From contig NZ_CP100128.1 in assembly GCF_024207115.1 (NCBI RefSeq), positions 1,302,001-1,366,000 on the forward strand: a stretch of 64,000 nt of DNA, written 5' to 3'. This document shows positions 52,435 to 61,388 of this stretch, piece by piece (position 1 is the first letter of the stretch; the number at the start of each line of letters is the position of its first letter). A program made the translations under genes and the position numbers. This DNA is from Chromobacterium sp. IIBBL 290-4. GTDB taxonomy: Bacteria; Pseudomonadota; Gammaproteobacteria; Burkholderiales; Chromobacteriaceae. The notes beneath the pieces were generated by a model. The model made no database searches and was not told the DNA's origin. It saw only the letters and a program-made list of their open reading frames with translations.

Positions 52435-53988
52435 ATGAATCCCCTGCATCCTCGCCGTCAGCATCGCTTGTCCCATCTGCTATTGGCCTTGCTCGTCTGC
52501 CTGACCCCCCTGCTCTCCGCCGCGCCGGCGCTGGTCTGGCAAGAGCAGCAAGACTTGCGCCAGATCGCGCAGCAACAAACCAAGCATGGCGTCGCCATGG
52601 TGGACGATATTCTGGACGAAGCCGCCCGCGCCGCCCGCGCGATTCTGCCGCTGGCGGGCCGCGCCTGCGCCGACGCGGAGTACCAGCTGCGGCGGCAGAC
52701 CGCGGCCTCCCCCTTTGTTCGCAGCCTGTCGCTGGCCCGCGACGACCTGATCTACTGCACCTCGGTATCCGGCCATGTCTCCTCGCCCATGCCGCTGCGC
52801 GACTTCACCGGCAGACGCCTGAACCTGACCCACGGCAATAAGATCACCCCTGGCGTGCCGCTGCTGTATTACCGCTTGCAGGGCGCGGGCGGCGACGCGA
52901 TGGCCACCGTGGACGGCCGCTATCTGCAACTGGCGCTGCAAGACGCCAGCGACAGCAATCCGGTGTATATGCAGATCGGCGACGAGTGGGTAGGGCCGCG
53001 CCAGGCCGGCGACGGCCAAGCGCCGCTGCCCTGGACAGTTCAGGCCTCGGCGCACTCCGTCCTCTACCCCTACTCGGTGGTCACCGGCTATGACATCCCG
53101 CCCTGGCATCAATTGCTGTGGGGCGATCACGCCGCGCTGACCGTCGCGCTGGCCCTGCTGGGCCTGGCCGCCGGTGCCACGCTGTACTGGCTGCTGGGTC
53201 GGCCAGCCTCGCCTGGCGACGAACTCAAGCGCGCCTTGGCCAATGACGAATTCGAAGGCTTTCTGCAACCGGTGGTGAAGCCCGGCGCGCCGGGCTGGCA
53301 AGGCGCGGAGGTACTGATGCGCTGGCGCCATCCGCGCGAAGGGCTGATCCGGCCCGACCTGTTCATTCCGCGCGCCGAGGAAAGCGGCATGATCGTGCCG
53401 ATGACGCGGCGGATGATGAAGCAAGTCGCGCGCCGGCTGCGGCGGCAACCCTTGCCGCCCGGTTTCCATCTGGGCTTCAACATCAGCCGCGCCCATCTGC
53501 ATGACCCTCACTTCTACGCCGATTGCCAGGAGCTGCAGCAATTGCTGGCCGGCAGCCAGGCGGCGCTGACGCTGGAGCTGACCGAGCGCGAAATCGTCGA
53601 GATCACCCCCGAAGTGGCCGAACTGTTCCAGAAGCTGCACGGCTTGGGGGTGAAAATCGCGCTGGACGACTTCGGCACCGGCCACTCCAGCCTGGTATAT
53701 CTGCAACAGCTGGCGGTGGATGGCCTGAAGATAGACCAGGGCTTCGTCGCCGGCATCGGCAGCGACGGCCTGTCCGCCCACATCGTCGACAGCGTGGCCG
53801 AACTGGCGGCCAAGCTGGGCCTGGAAACGGTGGCGGAGGGCGTGGAAACCCAGGCGCAGTTCGATTACCTGAGCCAGTTGGGCGTAGGCTGGCTGCAAGG
53901 CTATTACATCGCCAAGCCGATGCCGCTGGAAGAGTTCATTCATAGGCTGCGCGCCGGCGACACTTGGCAACAAGGTAAAGTTAATTGA
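52435..53988 (+). CDS. CSS-motif EAL c-di-GMP phosphodiesterase, copy 2
   Basis: 517 residues with the same plan as its upstream neighbour: MNPLHPRRQHRLSHLLLALL, the CSS pair (RACADAEY, IYCTSVSG), second helix, and EAL domain with EVLMRW, FNISRA, LELTERE, ALDDFGTGHSS, LKIDQGF, AEGVET and LQGYY. All catalytic residues are kept, so both copies should be active. About 60-65 percent of residues appear identical by eye. It has its own ribosome binding site and a 124-base leader. Confidence 0.9.
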   Translation: MNPLHPRRQHRLSHLLLALLVCLTPLLSAAPALVWQEQQDLRQIAQQQTKHGVAMVDDILDEAARAARAILPLAGRACADAEYQLRRQTAASPFVRSLSLARDDLIYCTSVSGHVSSPMPLRDFTGRRLNLTHGNKITPGVPLLYYRLQGAGGDAMATVDGRYLQLALQDASDSNPVYMQIGDEWVGPRQAGDGQAPLPWTVQASAHSVLYPYSVVTGYDIPPWHQLLWGDHAALTVALALLGLAAGATLYWLLGRPASPGDELKRALANDEFEGFLQPVVKPGAPGWQGAEVLMRWRHPREGLIRPDLFIPRAEESGMIVPMTRRMMKQVARRLRRQPLPPGFHLGFNISRAHLHDPHFYADCQELQQLLAGSQAALTLELTEREIVEITPEVAELFQKLHGLGVKIALDDFGTGHSSLVYLQQLAVDGLKIDQGFVAGIGSDGLSAHIVDSVAELAAKLGLETVAEGVETQAQFDYLSQLGVGWLQGYYIAKPMPLEEFIHRLRAGDTWQQGKVN

Positions 53989-54051
53989 CTTTATTATGAC
54001 AAAAGTTTACCTTGCCGGCTCCGCGTGTTCACGCCACCCATCGAGCAAATC

Positions 54052-54747
54052 ATGAGCGCTAAAACCATAGGCATCGCCGGCGTCACCGTGCCCGGCGCCG
54101 TCGATTGCCTGTCCAAAATCCACCGCCTGTGCGCGGACCGCTTTCCCGCCCACCATCACCCGCGTTTCGTTCTGGATCAACCCGACTTCGGGGTCGTGCA
54201 CCAGGCGCAGGATGACGACCGCTGGGACTGGGTCGCCGACTCCATCGTCGGTTCGTTGGAGCGGCTGGCCGGCGCCGGCGCGCAACTGGCGGTGATCCCG
54301 GCCAATACCGTGCATCTGGTGGTGGACGACATCCGCGCCCGCTCGCCCATCCCCTTGATCAGCATCCTCGACGTGGTGGCCCAAGCCTGCGCCGCGCGCG
54401 GCTTGAAGCGAGTGGCCATCCTCGGCACCCGCTGGACCATGGCGCGCCGGCTGTATCAACAGCCGCTGGCGGCGCTGGGCATGGAAGAAGTGATTCCAGA
54501 TGAAGAACAGCAAGCGGCGATCCAGCGCGCCATTTTCTCCGAACTGGTGCCCACCGGCCGCGCCAGCGACGCCACGCTGGCCGCGCTGCTGGAAATCGTG
54601 GCGGCGATGAAGGCGCAAGGCTGCGACGGCGTGGCGCTGGCCTGCACCGAGCTGCCGCTGGTGCTCAACGACGCCAATTGCGGCGTGCCGGCCATCGATA
54701 CCACGCTGGTGCTAGCCGAAGCGGCCTTGAACGCCGCCTGCGCTTAA
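54052..54747 (+). CDS. Asp/Glu racemase-family protein with altered first active-site residue
   Basis: 231 residues from ATG 54052 (MSAKTIGIAGVTVPGAVD). ALACTELPLVL holds the second catalytic Cys198. The first one, in a C/T-N-T-x-H motif, reads IPANTVHL with Ala84. Length and context are like YgeA-type amino acid racemases, which also deviate at this position. Racemase activity may be one-base or lost. The gene is tail-to-tail with an AraC regulator, overlapping by two bases. Confidence 0.8.
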   Translation: MSAKTIGIAGVTVPGAVDCLSKIHRLCADRFPAHHHPRFVLDQPDFGVVHQAQDDDRWDWVADSIVGSLERLAGAGAQLAVIPANTVHLVVDDIRARSPIPLISILDVVAQACAARGLKRVAILGTRWTMARRLYQQPLAALGMEEVIPDEEQQAAIQRAIFSELVPTGRASDATLAALLEIVAAMKAQGCDGVALACTELPLVLNDANCGVPAIDTTLVLAEAALNAACA

Positions 54748-55655
54748 TCGGAAAAAGCCGCCCGGCGGTATTCGCCCGGCGGCTGGCCGGTCAGCCGCTT
54801 GAAAGCGCGTTGGAAGGCGGCGTCGCTGTCGTAACCCACCCGCGCCGCCACCTCCGCCAAGGGAAGCCGGCTTTCGCGCAGCAGCGCCTGGGCGCGGCGG
54901 ATGCGCCAGACGGTGAGATGGTTGAGCGGCGTATCGCCCACACTGCTGCGAAAATGGCGGGCGAAGGCCGAGCGCGACATGCCGGCGCGCGCGGCCATGC
55001 TCTCCAAGCTCCACGGCGCGGCCAGATCGTCATGCAGGGCCCGCAGCAGCGGCGACAGCCGCCTATCCGCCAAGGCGCCCAGCCAGCCCTGCCCCTGGCC
55101 GGACAAGCAGTGAATGCGCAGCGCCTCGATCAGCAACACGTCCACCAGTTTCTGCACCACCAGCCGCGAACCCAGCGCCGGTTCGGCCTTTTCGCGAGCG
55201 ATCATCTCCAGCGTGGCCTGCAGCAGCCGCGCCCGTTCCGCATCCAGCCGGACATGCAGCACCGGCGGCAAGCAGTCCATCAGGGGCGCGCCGGCGGCGG
55301 CGTCAAACATGAAGCGGCCGAACACCACGCCGCTTTCCTCGCCGTCGCCGCCGAAGCGGATCAGGCCATCGACTCGGCCATCGAACACCGTCTCGCAGGG
55401 CACGGCGGACCTGCCAGGCGCGTCCATCAGGCAAAAGCGCTGGCCGCCGCAAATGATGAACAAGTCGCCCGCCTCCAGCCGCAGCGGCTCGGTTTGGCCC
55501 GCGCCGCTCAGCCAGAATCGGCCGTGGCTGACGATGCCGAATCGAGCCGACACCTGATGGGAAAAATCTATGCCCCAGGGCGCGCGCGCTTCCATCCGGG
55601 CATACAGCGCGCTTTGCACGTGCATGGCGGAGAACAGGTTTTCCAGCAGATCCAT
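54744..55655 (-). CDS. AraC-family regulator (cupin_6 N-terminus)
   Basis: 303 residues from ATG 55655 (MDLLENLFSAMHVQSALYAR), preferred because the longer frame would overlap the divergent gene. The N-terminal cupin_6 domain shows HQVSARFGIVSHGRFWLSG and LEAGDLFIICGG. The C-terminal AraC double helix-turn-helix is LESMAARAGMSRSAFARHF and EVAARVGYDSDAAFQRAFKR. Divergent from the dehydrogenase at 55759, which it probably controls. Confidence 0.93.
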   Translation of the reverse strand: MDLLENLFSAMHVQSALYARMEARAPWGIDFSHQVSARFGIVSHGRFWLSGAGQTEPLRLEAGDLFIICGGQRFCLMDAPGRSAVPCETVFDGRVDGLIRFGGDGEESGVVFGRFMFDAAAGAPLMDCLPPVLHVRLDAERARLLQATLEMIAREKAEPALGSRLVVQKLVDVLLIEALRIHCLSGQGQGWLGALADRRLSPLLRALHDDLAAPWSLESMAARAGMSRSAFARHFRSSVGDTPLNHLTVWRIRRAQALLRESRLPLAEVAARVGYDSDAAFQRAFKRLTGQPPGEYRRAAFSD

Positions 55656-55758
55656 GGCAGTTTGAGACTCAGGGTGAAAAAGCCGGCACGGCGAAGCATT
55701 CATCATATCGCAGCCTAGCGGCAAGATGGCGCTGTTGTTTTCCAACAGGACATTCCCC

Positions 55759-56769
55759 ATGCAAAGCTATCGTTTTTCCCGTTTCGGCTCGCTCGATCAT
55801 CTGCGCATGCATGATGAAGCCTTGCCTTCGCCCGGCCGCGGCGAAGTGCTGGTCAAAGTGCATGCCAGCTCGCTCAATTACCGCGACCTCGCCTTGCTGC
55901 ATGGCCGCTACCCGATGAGCTGGAGCGACGGCTTGGTTCCGCTGTCCGACGGCGCCGGCGAGATCGTCGCGCTGGGCGAAGGCTGCCGCCGCTTCGCCGT
56001 GGGCGACCGGGTCTGCAACAATTTCTTCCCCGAATGGTTCGGCGGCCCCTTCCCGCTGGAGCAGGGCGCGCGGCAATACGGCAGCAATCTGGATGGCTGG
56101 CTGTGCCAATACAAGATCGTCGGCGAAGAAACGCTGGCGCGCATTCCCGACCACCTGAGCTTTGTCGAAGCCGCCGCCCTGCCCTGCGCCGCGCTCACCG
56201 CCTGGACGGCGCTCACCGGCCCTGCGCCCATCCGCGCCGGCGATACGGTGTTGACCCAAGGCACCGGCGGCGTGTCCTTGTTCGCTGTGCAGTTGGCCAA
56301 GCTGATGGGCGCGCGGGTGATCGCCACCACCTCCAGCGCGGACAAGGCCGAGAAATTGAAGGCGCTGGGCGCGGACGAGGTGATCGATTACCGCGCCGCG
56401 CAGAATTGGGGCGAGCGGGCACGGGCGCTGAGCGGCGGCCAGGGCGTGGACCGCATCATCGAGGTCGGCGGCCAGGGCACGCTGGAGCAGTCGCTGGCCG
56501 CCATCGCCGCCGGCGGCGAGATCGCGGTGATCGGTTTCCTGGACCAGGGCGGCGCGGCGCTGGACTTCATGCATTACTTCAAGAGCGGCGCCACGCTCAG
56601 GCGCATCGCGGTGGGCCACCGCGAAGGGCTGGAAGCGATGTTGCGCGCCATCGGCCAACATGGCCTGCGGCCGGTGGTCGATCAAGCCTTCTCATTCGGC
56701 GACGCGCGCGCGGCGTTTGAGCATTTCGAGGCCCGCCGCCACTTCGGCAAGGTGGTGATCCAGCACTAG
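55759..56769 (+). CDS. Zinc-independent NAD(P)-dependent alcohol dehydrogenase/quinone reductase (MDR)
   Basis: 336 residues from ATG 55759 with AGGA upstream. MDR fold: SSLNYRDLALLHGRYP, GDGAGEIVALGEG-like LSDGAGEIVALGE, and Rossmann motif TQGTGGVSLFAVQLAKLMG followed by SADKAEKLKALGADEVIDY. The catalytic zinc Cys/His set is absent, so it belongs to the reductase-type branch. Divergent from the AraC gene with 103 bases between, and closed by a terminator. Confidence 0.88.
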   Translation: MQSYRFSRFGSLDHLRMHDEALPSPGRGEVLVKVHASSLNYRDLALLHGRYPMSWSDGLVPLSDGAGEIVALGEGCRRFAVGDRVCNNFFPEWFGGPFPLEQGARQYGSNLDGWLCQYKIVGEETLARIPDHLSFVEAAALPCAALTAWTALTGPAPIRAGDTVLTQGTGGVSLFAVQLAKLMGARVIATTSSADKAEKLKALGADEVIDYRAAQNWGERARALSGGQGVDRIIEVGGQGTLEQSLAAIAAGGEIAVIGFLDQGGAALDFMHYFKSGATLRRIAVGHREGLEAMLRAIGQHGLRPVVDQAFSFGDARAAFEHFEARRHFGKVVIQH

Positions 56770-56802
56770 CGAAATATCGCCGTCTTGTGGCGGCGGCGTG
56801 CT

Positions 56803-56839
56803 GCTGGTCTTGTCCAAGCAGGCAAGACCAGCATTTTTT
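56803..56839 (+). terminator. Terminator after the dehydrogenase
   Basis: GCTGGTCTTG and CAAGACCAGC form a perfect 10-bp stem, followed by ATTTTTTG. Confidence 0.9.
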
Positions 56840-56872
56840 GCATCCTGCATTTGCTATTCCGGGGAAAAATAT

Positions 56873-56886
56873 GTTACTAAAGTAAC
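56873..56886. promoter_or_regulatory. Palindromic operator candidate
   Basis: GTTACT-AA-AGTAAC is a perfect 6-2-6 palindrome 23 bases before the DeoR-type gene at 56910, at the place of its promoter or leader. Autoregulation is likely. Confidence 0.45.
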
Positions 56887-56909
56887 GTGATTTTCGATTC
56901 CGAATAGTT

Positions 56910-57677
56910 ATGAGCCGCTCTCCACGTCACGACAAGATTCTGCAACTGGTCCGCGAAAACGGCTTCATGCCGATCGAAGAGCTGGCCCGCCTGCTCGACG
57001 TCACGCCGCAAACGATACGGCGCGACATCAACCAGCTATGCGAGGCCAATCTGCTGCGGCGCTACCACGGCGGCGCGGCGCTGGGCAACAGCGTGGAGAA
57101 CGAGGATTATTTTGCGCGCAAAGGAAAGTTCCAGAGCGAAAAGGCGCATATCGCCGAAATGATCGCGCGCAGCATCCCCGACCACGCCTCGCTGTTCATG
57201 AGCATAGGCACCACCATAGAAGCGGTGGCGCAGGCGCTGACGGCCACGCACAAAGGCCTGCGCGTGATCACCAACAACATCCACGTCGCCTCCATCATGT
57301 CCACCAACCCGGACTTCACCGCGATGATCACCTCCGGCACGGTGCGCGCGTCCGATGGCGGCATCACCGGCGTGGCCACGCTGGACTTCATCAACCAGTT
57401 CAAAGTGGACTACGCCATCATCGGCGTATCCGGCATCGAGACCGACGGCTCGCTGCTGGACTTCGACTACCGCGAAGTGCGCGTCGCCCAGGCGATGATG
57501 AACAACGCCCGCCACCGCTACCTGGCCGCCGACCACAGCAAGTTCGGCCGCAACGCCTTGGTGCGCATGGGCCACATCAGCGAATTCCACACCGTGTTCA
57601 CCGACGCGGTGCCGCCGGAGCCGGTGGCCAAGCTCTTGGAAGAACACAGCGTGCGCCTGGTGCTGTCCGAGGCCTGA
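56910..57677 (+). CDS. DeoR/GlpR-family transcriptional repressor
   Basis: 255 residues. HTH: FMPIEELARLLDVTPQTIRRDINQL, with RRYHGGAAL. The ISOCOT-type sugar-phosphate domain carries FMSIGTTIEAVAQAL, VITNNIHVA, GSGIETDGSLLDFDYREV-like GVSGIETDGSLLDFDY and AADHSKFGRNALV. It closely matches GlpR, which senses glycerol-3-phosphate. No glp genes adjoin; a similar regulator lies at the right edge. Confidence 0.9.
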   Translation: MSRSPRHDKILQLVRENGFMPIEELARLLDVTPQTIRRDINQLCEANLLRRYHGGAALGNSVENEDYFARKGKFQSEKAHIAEMIARSIPDHASLFMSIGTTIEAVAQALTATHKGLRVITNNIHVASIMSTNPDFTAMITSGTVRASDGGITGVATLDFINQFKVDYAIIGVSGIETDGSLLDFDYREVRVAQAMMNNARHRYLAADHSKFGRNALVRMGHISEFHTVFTDAVPPEPVAKLLEEHSVRLVLSEA

Positions 57678-57702
57678 GCCTGCGCGCCATCCGCATTGCG
57701 CG

Positions 57703-57727
57703 AAACCCGGCCGCTGGCCGGGTTTTT
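57703..57727 (+). terminator. Terminator of the DeoR-type gene
   Basis: AAACCCGGCC and GGCCGGGTTT form a 10-bp stem around GCT, followed by TT. 25 bases after the stop. Confidence 0.85.
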
Positions 57728-57758
57728 CATTTTCCGCGCGCCGCCGCCACGCCAGGGG

Positions 57759-57791
57759 TAGCGCGGGTTCGCCAACGGCGATACCCGCGAC
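57759..57791. repeat. REP-like palindrome, copy 2
   Basis: TAGCGCGGGTTCGCC-AAC-GGCGATACCCGCGA forms a stem of about 13 bp and matches the copy at 30952-30984. Confidence 0.65.
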
Positions 57792-57806
57792 AACCTTAAC
57801 CACCGC

Positions 57807-58703
57807 TCAGCCCGCAAACACATGCGCCGCCATATAGTCGATGAACACCCGCAGCCGCGGCGGCATCGCCGGTGTGGCGGGCCAGAGCAGATACATATTG
57901 CCGCTGCGCCGCACCGGCGGCGTTTCCAGCGCCGCCAGCGCGCCGGAAGCCAGCTCGCGGCGGATGGAAAAATCGGGCAAACAGGCGATGCCTAGGCCGC
58001 GCGCCGCCAGCTCGATCAGCGCCTCGCCGGTGTTGCAGCTGGCGCTGACCGGATGATCGGCCTCTTCGCCCTCCGCCAACACCAGCGGCCAAGGCAGCAA
58101 CTTGCCGCTGCTGGGAAAGCGGTAATGCAGGCAGCGATGGCGGGCCAGGTCGGCGGCGATGGCCGGCACGCCGTATTCCGCCAGATAGCCCGGCGAGGCG
58201 ACCAGCCGCATCTGGTAGCTGCCCAGACGCCGCCCGGCCAGCCGCGAGTCGCCCGGCTCGCCGCCGCGCACCACCACGTCGAAGCCTTCCCCTATCACGT
58301 CGACCAGCCGGTCGCTGTAATCCAGATCCAGCGCCACCTGCGGATAGGCGCGCATGAAACCGGCCAGATGCGGCGTCAGCAAGCCGCTCTCGTGCGGCAC
58401 GCCCACTTTCAGCCTGCCGCTGGGTGCGGCCAGTCCTTGCTGCAGCTCGCGCTCGGCCGCCTCCACCTCGTCCAGTATGCGCAGGCAGCGCGCCAGATAC
58501 TGCTGCCCTTCCGCCGTCAGCGCCAGCCGGCGGGTGCTGCGATGGATCAGTCGGACGCCCAAGCGCTGCTCCAGCCTTTGCAAGCCCTTGCCCACCGCCG
58601 ACGCCGACAGGCCCAGCTGGCGCCCGGCCGCCACCAGGCTGCCCTGGCGCGCCACCTGGACGAACAGCTCGATCCCATTCATTTTTTCCATGGCTGTATC
58701 CAT
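57807..58703 (-). CDS. LysR-family transcriptional regulator
   Basis: About 298 residues from ATG 58703 (MDTAMEKMNGIELF); starts at 58691 or 58754 are possible. N-terminal HTH: FVQVARQGSLVAAGRQLGLS and SAVGKGLQRLEQRLGVRL. The effector domain includes VGVPHESGLLTPHLAGFMRAY and VVVRGGEPGDSRLAGRRLG. Divergent from the hydrolase-exporter pair at 58802-61155, its probable target. Confidence 0.93.
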   Translation of the reverse strand: MDTAMEKMNGIELFVQVARQGSLVAAGRQLGLSASAVGKGLQRLEQRLGVRLIHRSTRRLALTAEGQQYLARCLRILDEVEAAERELQQGLAAPSGRLKVGVPHESGLLTPHLAGFMRAYPQVALDLDYSDRLVDVIGEGFDVVVRGGEPGDSRLAGRRLGSYQMRLVASPGYLAEYGVPAIAADLARHRCLHYRFPSSGKLLPWPLVLAEGEEADHPVSASCNTGEALIELAARGLGIACLPDFSIRRELASGALAALETPPVRRSGNMYLLWPATPAMPPRLRVFIDYMAAHVFAG

Positions 58704-58801
58704 TACGGAATTTTCTTCCGCTTTAAGCGGCATGCTAAACCATTTATCCGTCATGCGGCGGCCTTTAGCATGGTTCCACCAATACTTTCTGGAGTGGAAT
58801 C

Positions 58802-59983
58802 ATGTCTATCGCTTTATCCCCTGCCCTCGACACCGCGAAACTGGACCTCGTCCTGGAGCGGGCCTTGGCCGAGGGCCGGCTGGTGGGCGCGGAAGCGCTG
58901 CTGTCTGTGCATGGCCGCGTGGCCTATCGCCGCGCCGCCGGCTGGAGCGACCGCGAGGCGGGCCTACCGATGCGGCCAGACGGCTTGTTCCGGCTGGCCT
59001 CGCTCAGCAAGCTCTATACCAGCGCCGCCGTCATCCGCCTGGCGGCGCGGGGCGCGCTGCGGCTGGATGCCGCGGTCAGCGATTATCTGCCTTACTTCGT
59101 CCCGCGTTTGGCTGATGGCAGCCAGCCGGTCATCACGCTGCGCCAGCTGCTGAGCCACACCGCTGGACTGGGCTACGGCTTTCTGGAGCCGGCCGGCGGC
59201 GGCGCTTACCGCGCGGCCGGCGTGTCGGATGGCCTGGACCACACCGCGCTGAGCCTGGAGGAAAACCTGCGCCGCCTGGCCGCGCAGACGCTGTGGCAAA
59301 CGCCCGGCCAGGGCTGGATTTACTCCCTGGCCACCGATGTATTGGGCGGCGCGCTGGAAGCGGCGACGAGCCTGCCGCTGCAAGAGGTGATCCGCCGCGA
59401 GGTGAGCGCGCCGCTGGGCCTGGCCGATACCGACTTCCACGCCGTCGACCCCGCCCGTCTGGGCGCGGCCTATGCCGAAACCGGGGACGGGCCGCAAAGA
59501 ATGGGCGCAGCGCATCGCCTCTTCATGTTGCCGGAGCTGGCCGGCATCGCCTACGCCCCGGACAGAGCGCTGGATAAGCAAGCCTACCCCTCCGGCGGCG
59601 CCGGCATGGTGGGCAGCGCGGCGGACTTTCTCACATTGCTGGAAGCGCTGCGCGGCATGCGCGAGGACTGGCTGCCGCGCGCCTGGATACAGGAGATGAT
59701 GCGCGACCAGATCGCCGGCATCGACATGGAAGGCTGGCCGGGCTGGGGACACAGCCTGGCCGGCGCGGTATTGCGCGACCCCGCCGCCGCCGGCCTGCCG
59801 GCAAGCCCGGGCAGCTGGCGCTGGCTGGGCGCTTACGGCCACAGCTGGCTGGTGGACCCGGCGCGCGGCGTCAGCTTCGTCGTCTGCACCCATACCGCGC
59901 TGGAAGGCTCGGTGGGCGCGTTCAGCCAAGAATGGCTGCGCGCCGTCTACGCCGCGCTGGACACGGACAGGAGGGCCGCCTGA
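58802..59983 (+). CDS. Serine hydrolase of the beta-lactamase class C/esterase family
   Basis: 393 residues, no signal peptide. Nucleophile motif SLSK (Ser67-Lys70), a WIYSLATDVLGG block in the place of Y-x-N, and GHSLAGAVL with later GHSWLVDP replacing KTG. This is the EstB-like cytoplasmic carboxylesterase/lactamase-related branch, not a classical AmpC. It overlaps the MFS gene by one base (TGATG), so hydrolase and exporter are co-expressed and may deal with the same compound. Confidence 0.88.
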   Translation: MSIALSPALDTAKLDLVLERALAEGRLVGAEALLSVHGRVAYRRAAGWSDREAGLPMRPDGLFRLASLSKLYTSAAVIRLAARGALRLDAAVSDYLPYFVPRLADGSQPVITLRQLLSHTAGLGYGFLEPAGGGAYRAAGVSDGLDHTALSLEENLRRLAAQTLWQTPGQGWIYSLATDVLGGALEAATSLPLQEVIRREVSAPLGLADTDFHAVDPARLGAAYAETGDGPQRMGAAHRLFMLPELAGIAYAPDRALDKQAYPSGGAGMVGSAADFLTLLEALRGMREDWLPRAWIQEMMRDQIAGIDMEGWPGWGHSLAGAVLRDPAAAGLPASPGSWRWLGAYGHSWLVDPARGVSFVVCTHTALEGSVGAFSQEWLRAVYAALDTDRRAA

Positions 59984-61155
59984 TGCCTGCCGCCATCTAT
60001 CTGCTCAGCCTGTGCATCTTCGCCATGGCCACCTCCGAATTCATGGTGGCCGGCATGATGCCGTCGCTGGCTGCCGCTTTCCACATTTCGCTGGCAGAGG
60101 TGGGCAATCTGGTATCCGCCTTCGCCGCCAGCGTGGTGGTGGGCGGACCGCTGCTCACCTTGCGGCTGCGCGCGCTGCGGCGCAAGCCGGCCTTGCTCGG
60201 CCTGTTGGCGCTATTCCTGATTGGCCAGCTGATAGGCGCTTCCGCTGACAGCTATGCCCAAATGCTGGCCTCGCGCATCGTCTGCGGCGTGGCGCAATCA
60301 GCCTTCTTCGGCGTGGCGCTGGCCCTGGCCGGCGAGCTGGTGGGCATGGAGCGCATCGCCCGCGCCGCCGGCCTGGTGCTCAACGGCCTGATGCTGGCGT
60401 CCGTCGCCGGCCTGCCCATGGCCACGCTGTTGGACCAGCGCTGGGGCTGGCGCCTGTCCTTCTGGCTGGTGGCGGCGCTGGTGGGGCTGGCGATGCTGGG
60501 CATCGCCGCGCGGGTGCCGGCCGGGGACAAGCCCGCCGGACAGCTGGCCGGCGAGGAATGGCGGGCGCTGGCGCGGCCGGCCTTGTGGGCGGCTTATCTG
60601 TCCAGCGGCCTGATCATCGGCGCGGTGTTCGCCGCCTTCACCTATCTCGCGCCGCTGTTGTTGCGCGTCAGCGGTTTTTCCCCGGCGATGGTGCCGCTGC
60701 TGTTTGGCGTCTATGGCGCGGCGACGGTGCTGGGCAATCTGGTCACCGGCCGGCTGGCCGACCGCCACACCCGACGGGTGCTGCAGGGCGGCGTCCTGAC
60801 GCTGTTTTTGGTGATGCTGGCCTTGGCGCTGGGCGCGCAATGGCAGGCGCTGGCGGTGGCCGGGGTGTGCTTGCTGGGGCTAGCCGGCTTGCCGATGAAT
60901 CCGGCGATGGTGGCGCGGGTGGTGCGCGCTGGCGGCGCGGGGCCGATGGTGAACAGCCTGCACATGGCGGTGGTCAACTTGGGGCTGATGTTCGGCGCCT
61001 GGGCCGGAGGCCTGTGCCTGGACGCCGGCTGGGGATTGCGCGCGCCGCTGTGGCTGGGCGCGGCGCTGGCCCTGCTGGCCTGGCTCAGCCTGGGGCTGGA
61101 CCGGAGCGGCAATAGCTGGCGAGCCAAGGCCCGCCCGGCGGATGTGTCGGTTTGA
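59983..61155 (+). CDS. MFS exporter (DHA1, AraJ/SotB-like)
   Basis: 390 residues from ATG 59983. Twelve hydrophobic segments; ATSEFMVAGMMPSLAAAFHI in helix 1 is the E/F-M-V-A-G/P-P motif of the AraJ/CmlA-like DHA1 family. SVVVGGPLLTLRLRALRRKP is motif A. Export of small molecules by proton antiport is expected. Coupled to the hydrolase upstream. Confidence 0.9.
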   Translation: MPAAIYLLSLCIFAMATSEFMVAGMMPSLAAAFHISLAEVGNLVSAFAASVVVGGPLLTLRLRALRRKPALLGLLALFLIGQLIGASADSYAQMLASRIVCGVAQSAFFGVALALAGELVGMERIARAAGLVLNGLMLASVAGLPMATLLDQRWGWRLSFWLVAALVGLAMLGIAARVPAGDKPAGQLAGEEWRALARPALWAAYLSSGLIIGAVFAAFTYLAPLLLRVSGFSPAMVPLLFGVYGAATVLGNLVTGRLADRHTRRVLQGGVLTLFLVMLALALGAQWQALAVAGVCLLGLAGLPMNPAMVARVVRAGGAGPMVNSLHMAVVNLGLMFGAWAGGLCLDAGWGLRAPLWLGAALALLAWLSLGLDRSGNSWRAKARPADVSV

Positions 61156-61161
61156 TGGAAG

Positions 61162-61276
61162 CGTAGGTTGGGCTGAATAAAATGAAGCCCAACGTTTACC
61201 GAGAGAGTAGAGCCATAAGATATGACTTCACCGTGCGCGGTAAACGTTGGGCTTCGCAGGCTTAGCCCAACCTACG
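61162..61276. repeat. MITE/REP-type inverted repeat (CGTAGGTTGGGCT family)
   Basis: About 115 bases. CGTAGGTTGGGCT and AAGCCCAACGTTTACC in the left half are matched inversely by GGTAAACGTTGGGCTT and AGCCCAACCTACG on the right, with a 35-base centre. The CGTAGGTTGGGCT motif is widespread as a small non-coding repeat in proteobacteria. It sits downstream of the MFS gene. Confidence 0.8.
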
Positions 61277-61388
61277 GTCCTTTGCAAAACCTTATCTGCC
61301 GGGCGTCGCGCCACGACCAACTCATGCCGGCGCGATGCCCGGCCGTTGAACGCTCCGCCTTGATAAGATCGAGGCCGGGTATCGCACC

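Noticed and set aside
54678..55718. 346-codon plus-strand frame over the AraC gene
   Set aside because: Antisense shadow; the AraC protein on the minus strand shows both HTH motifs.
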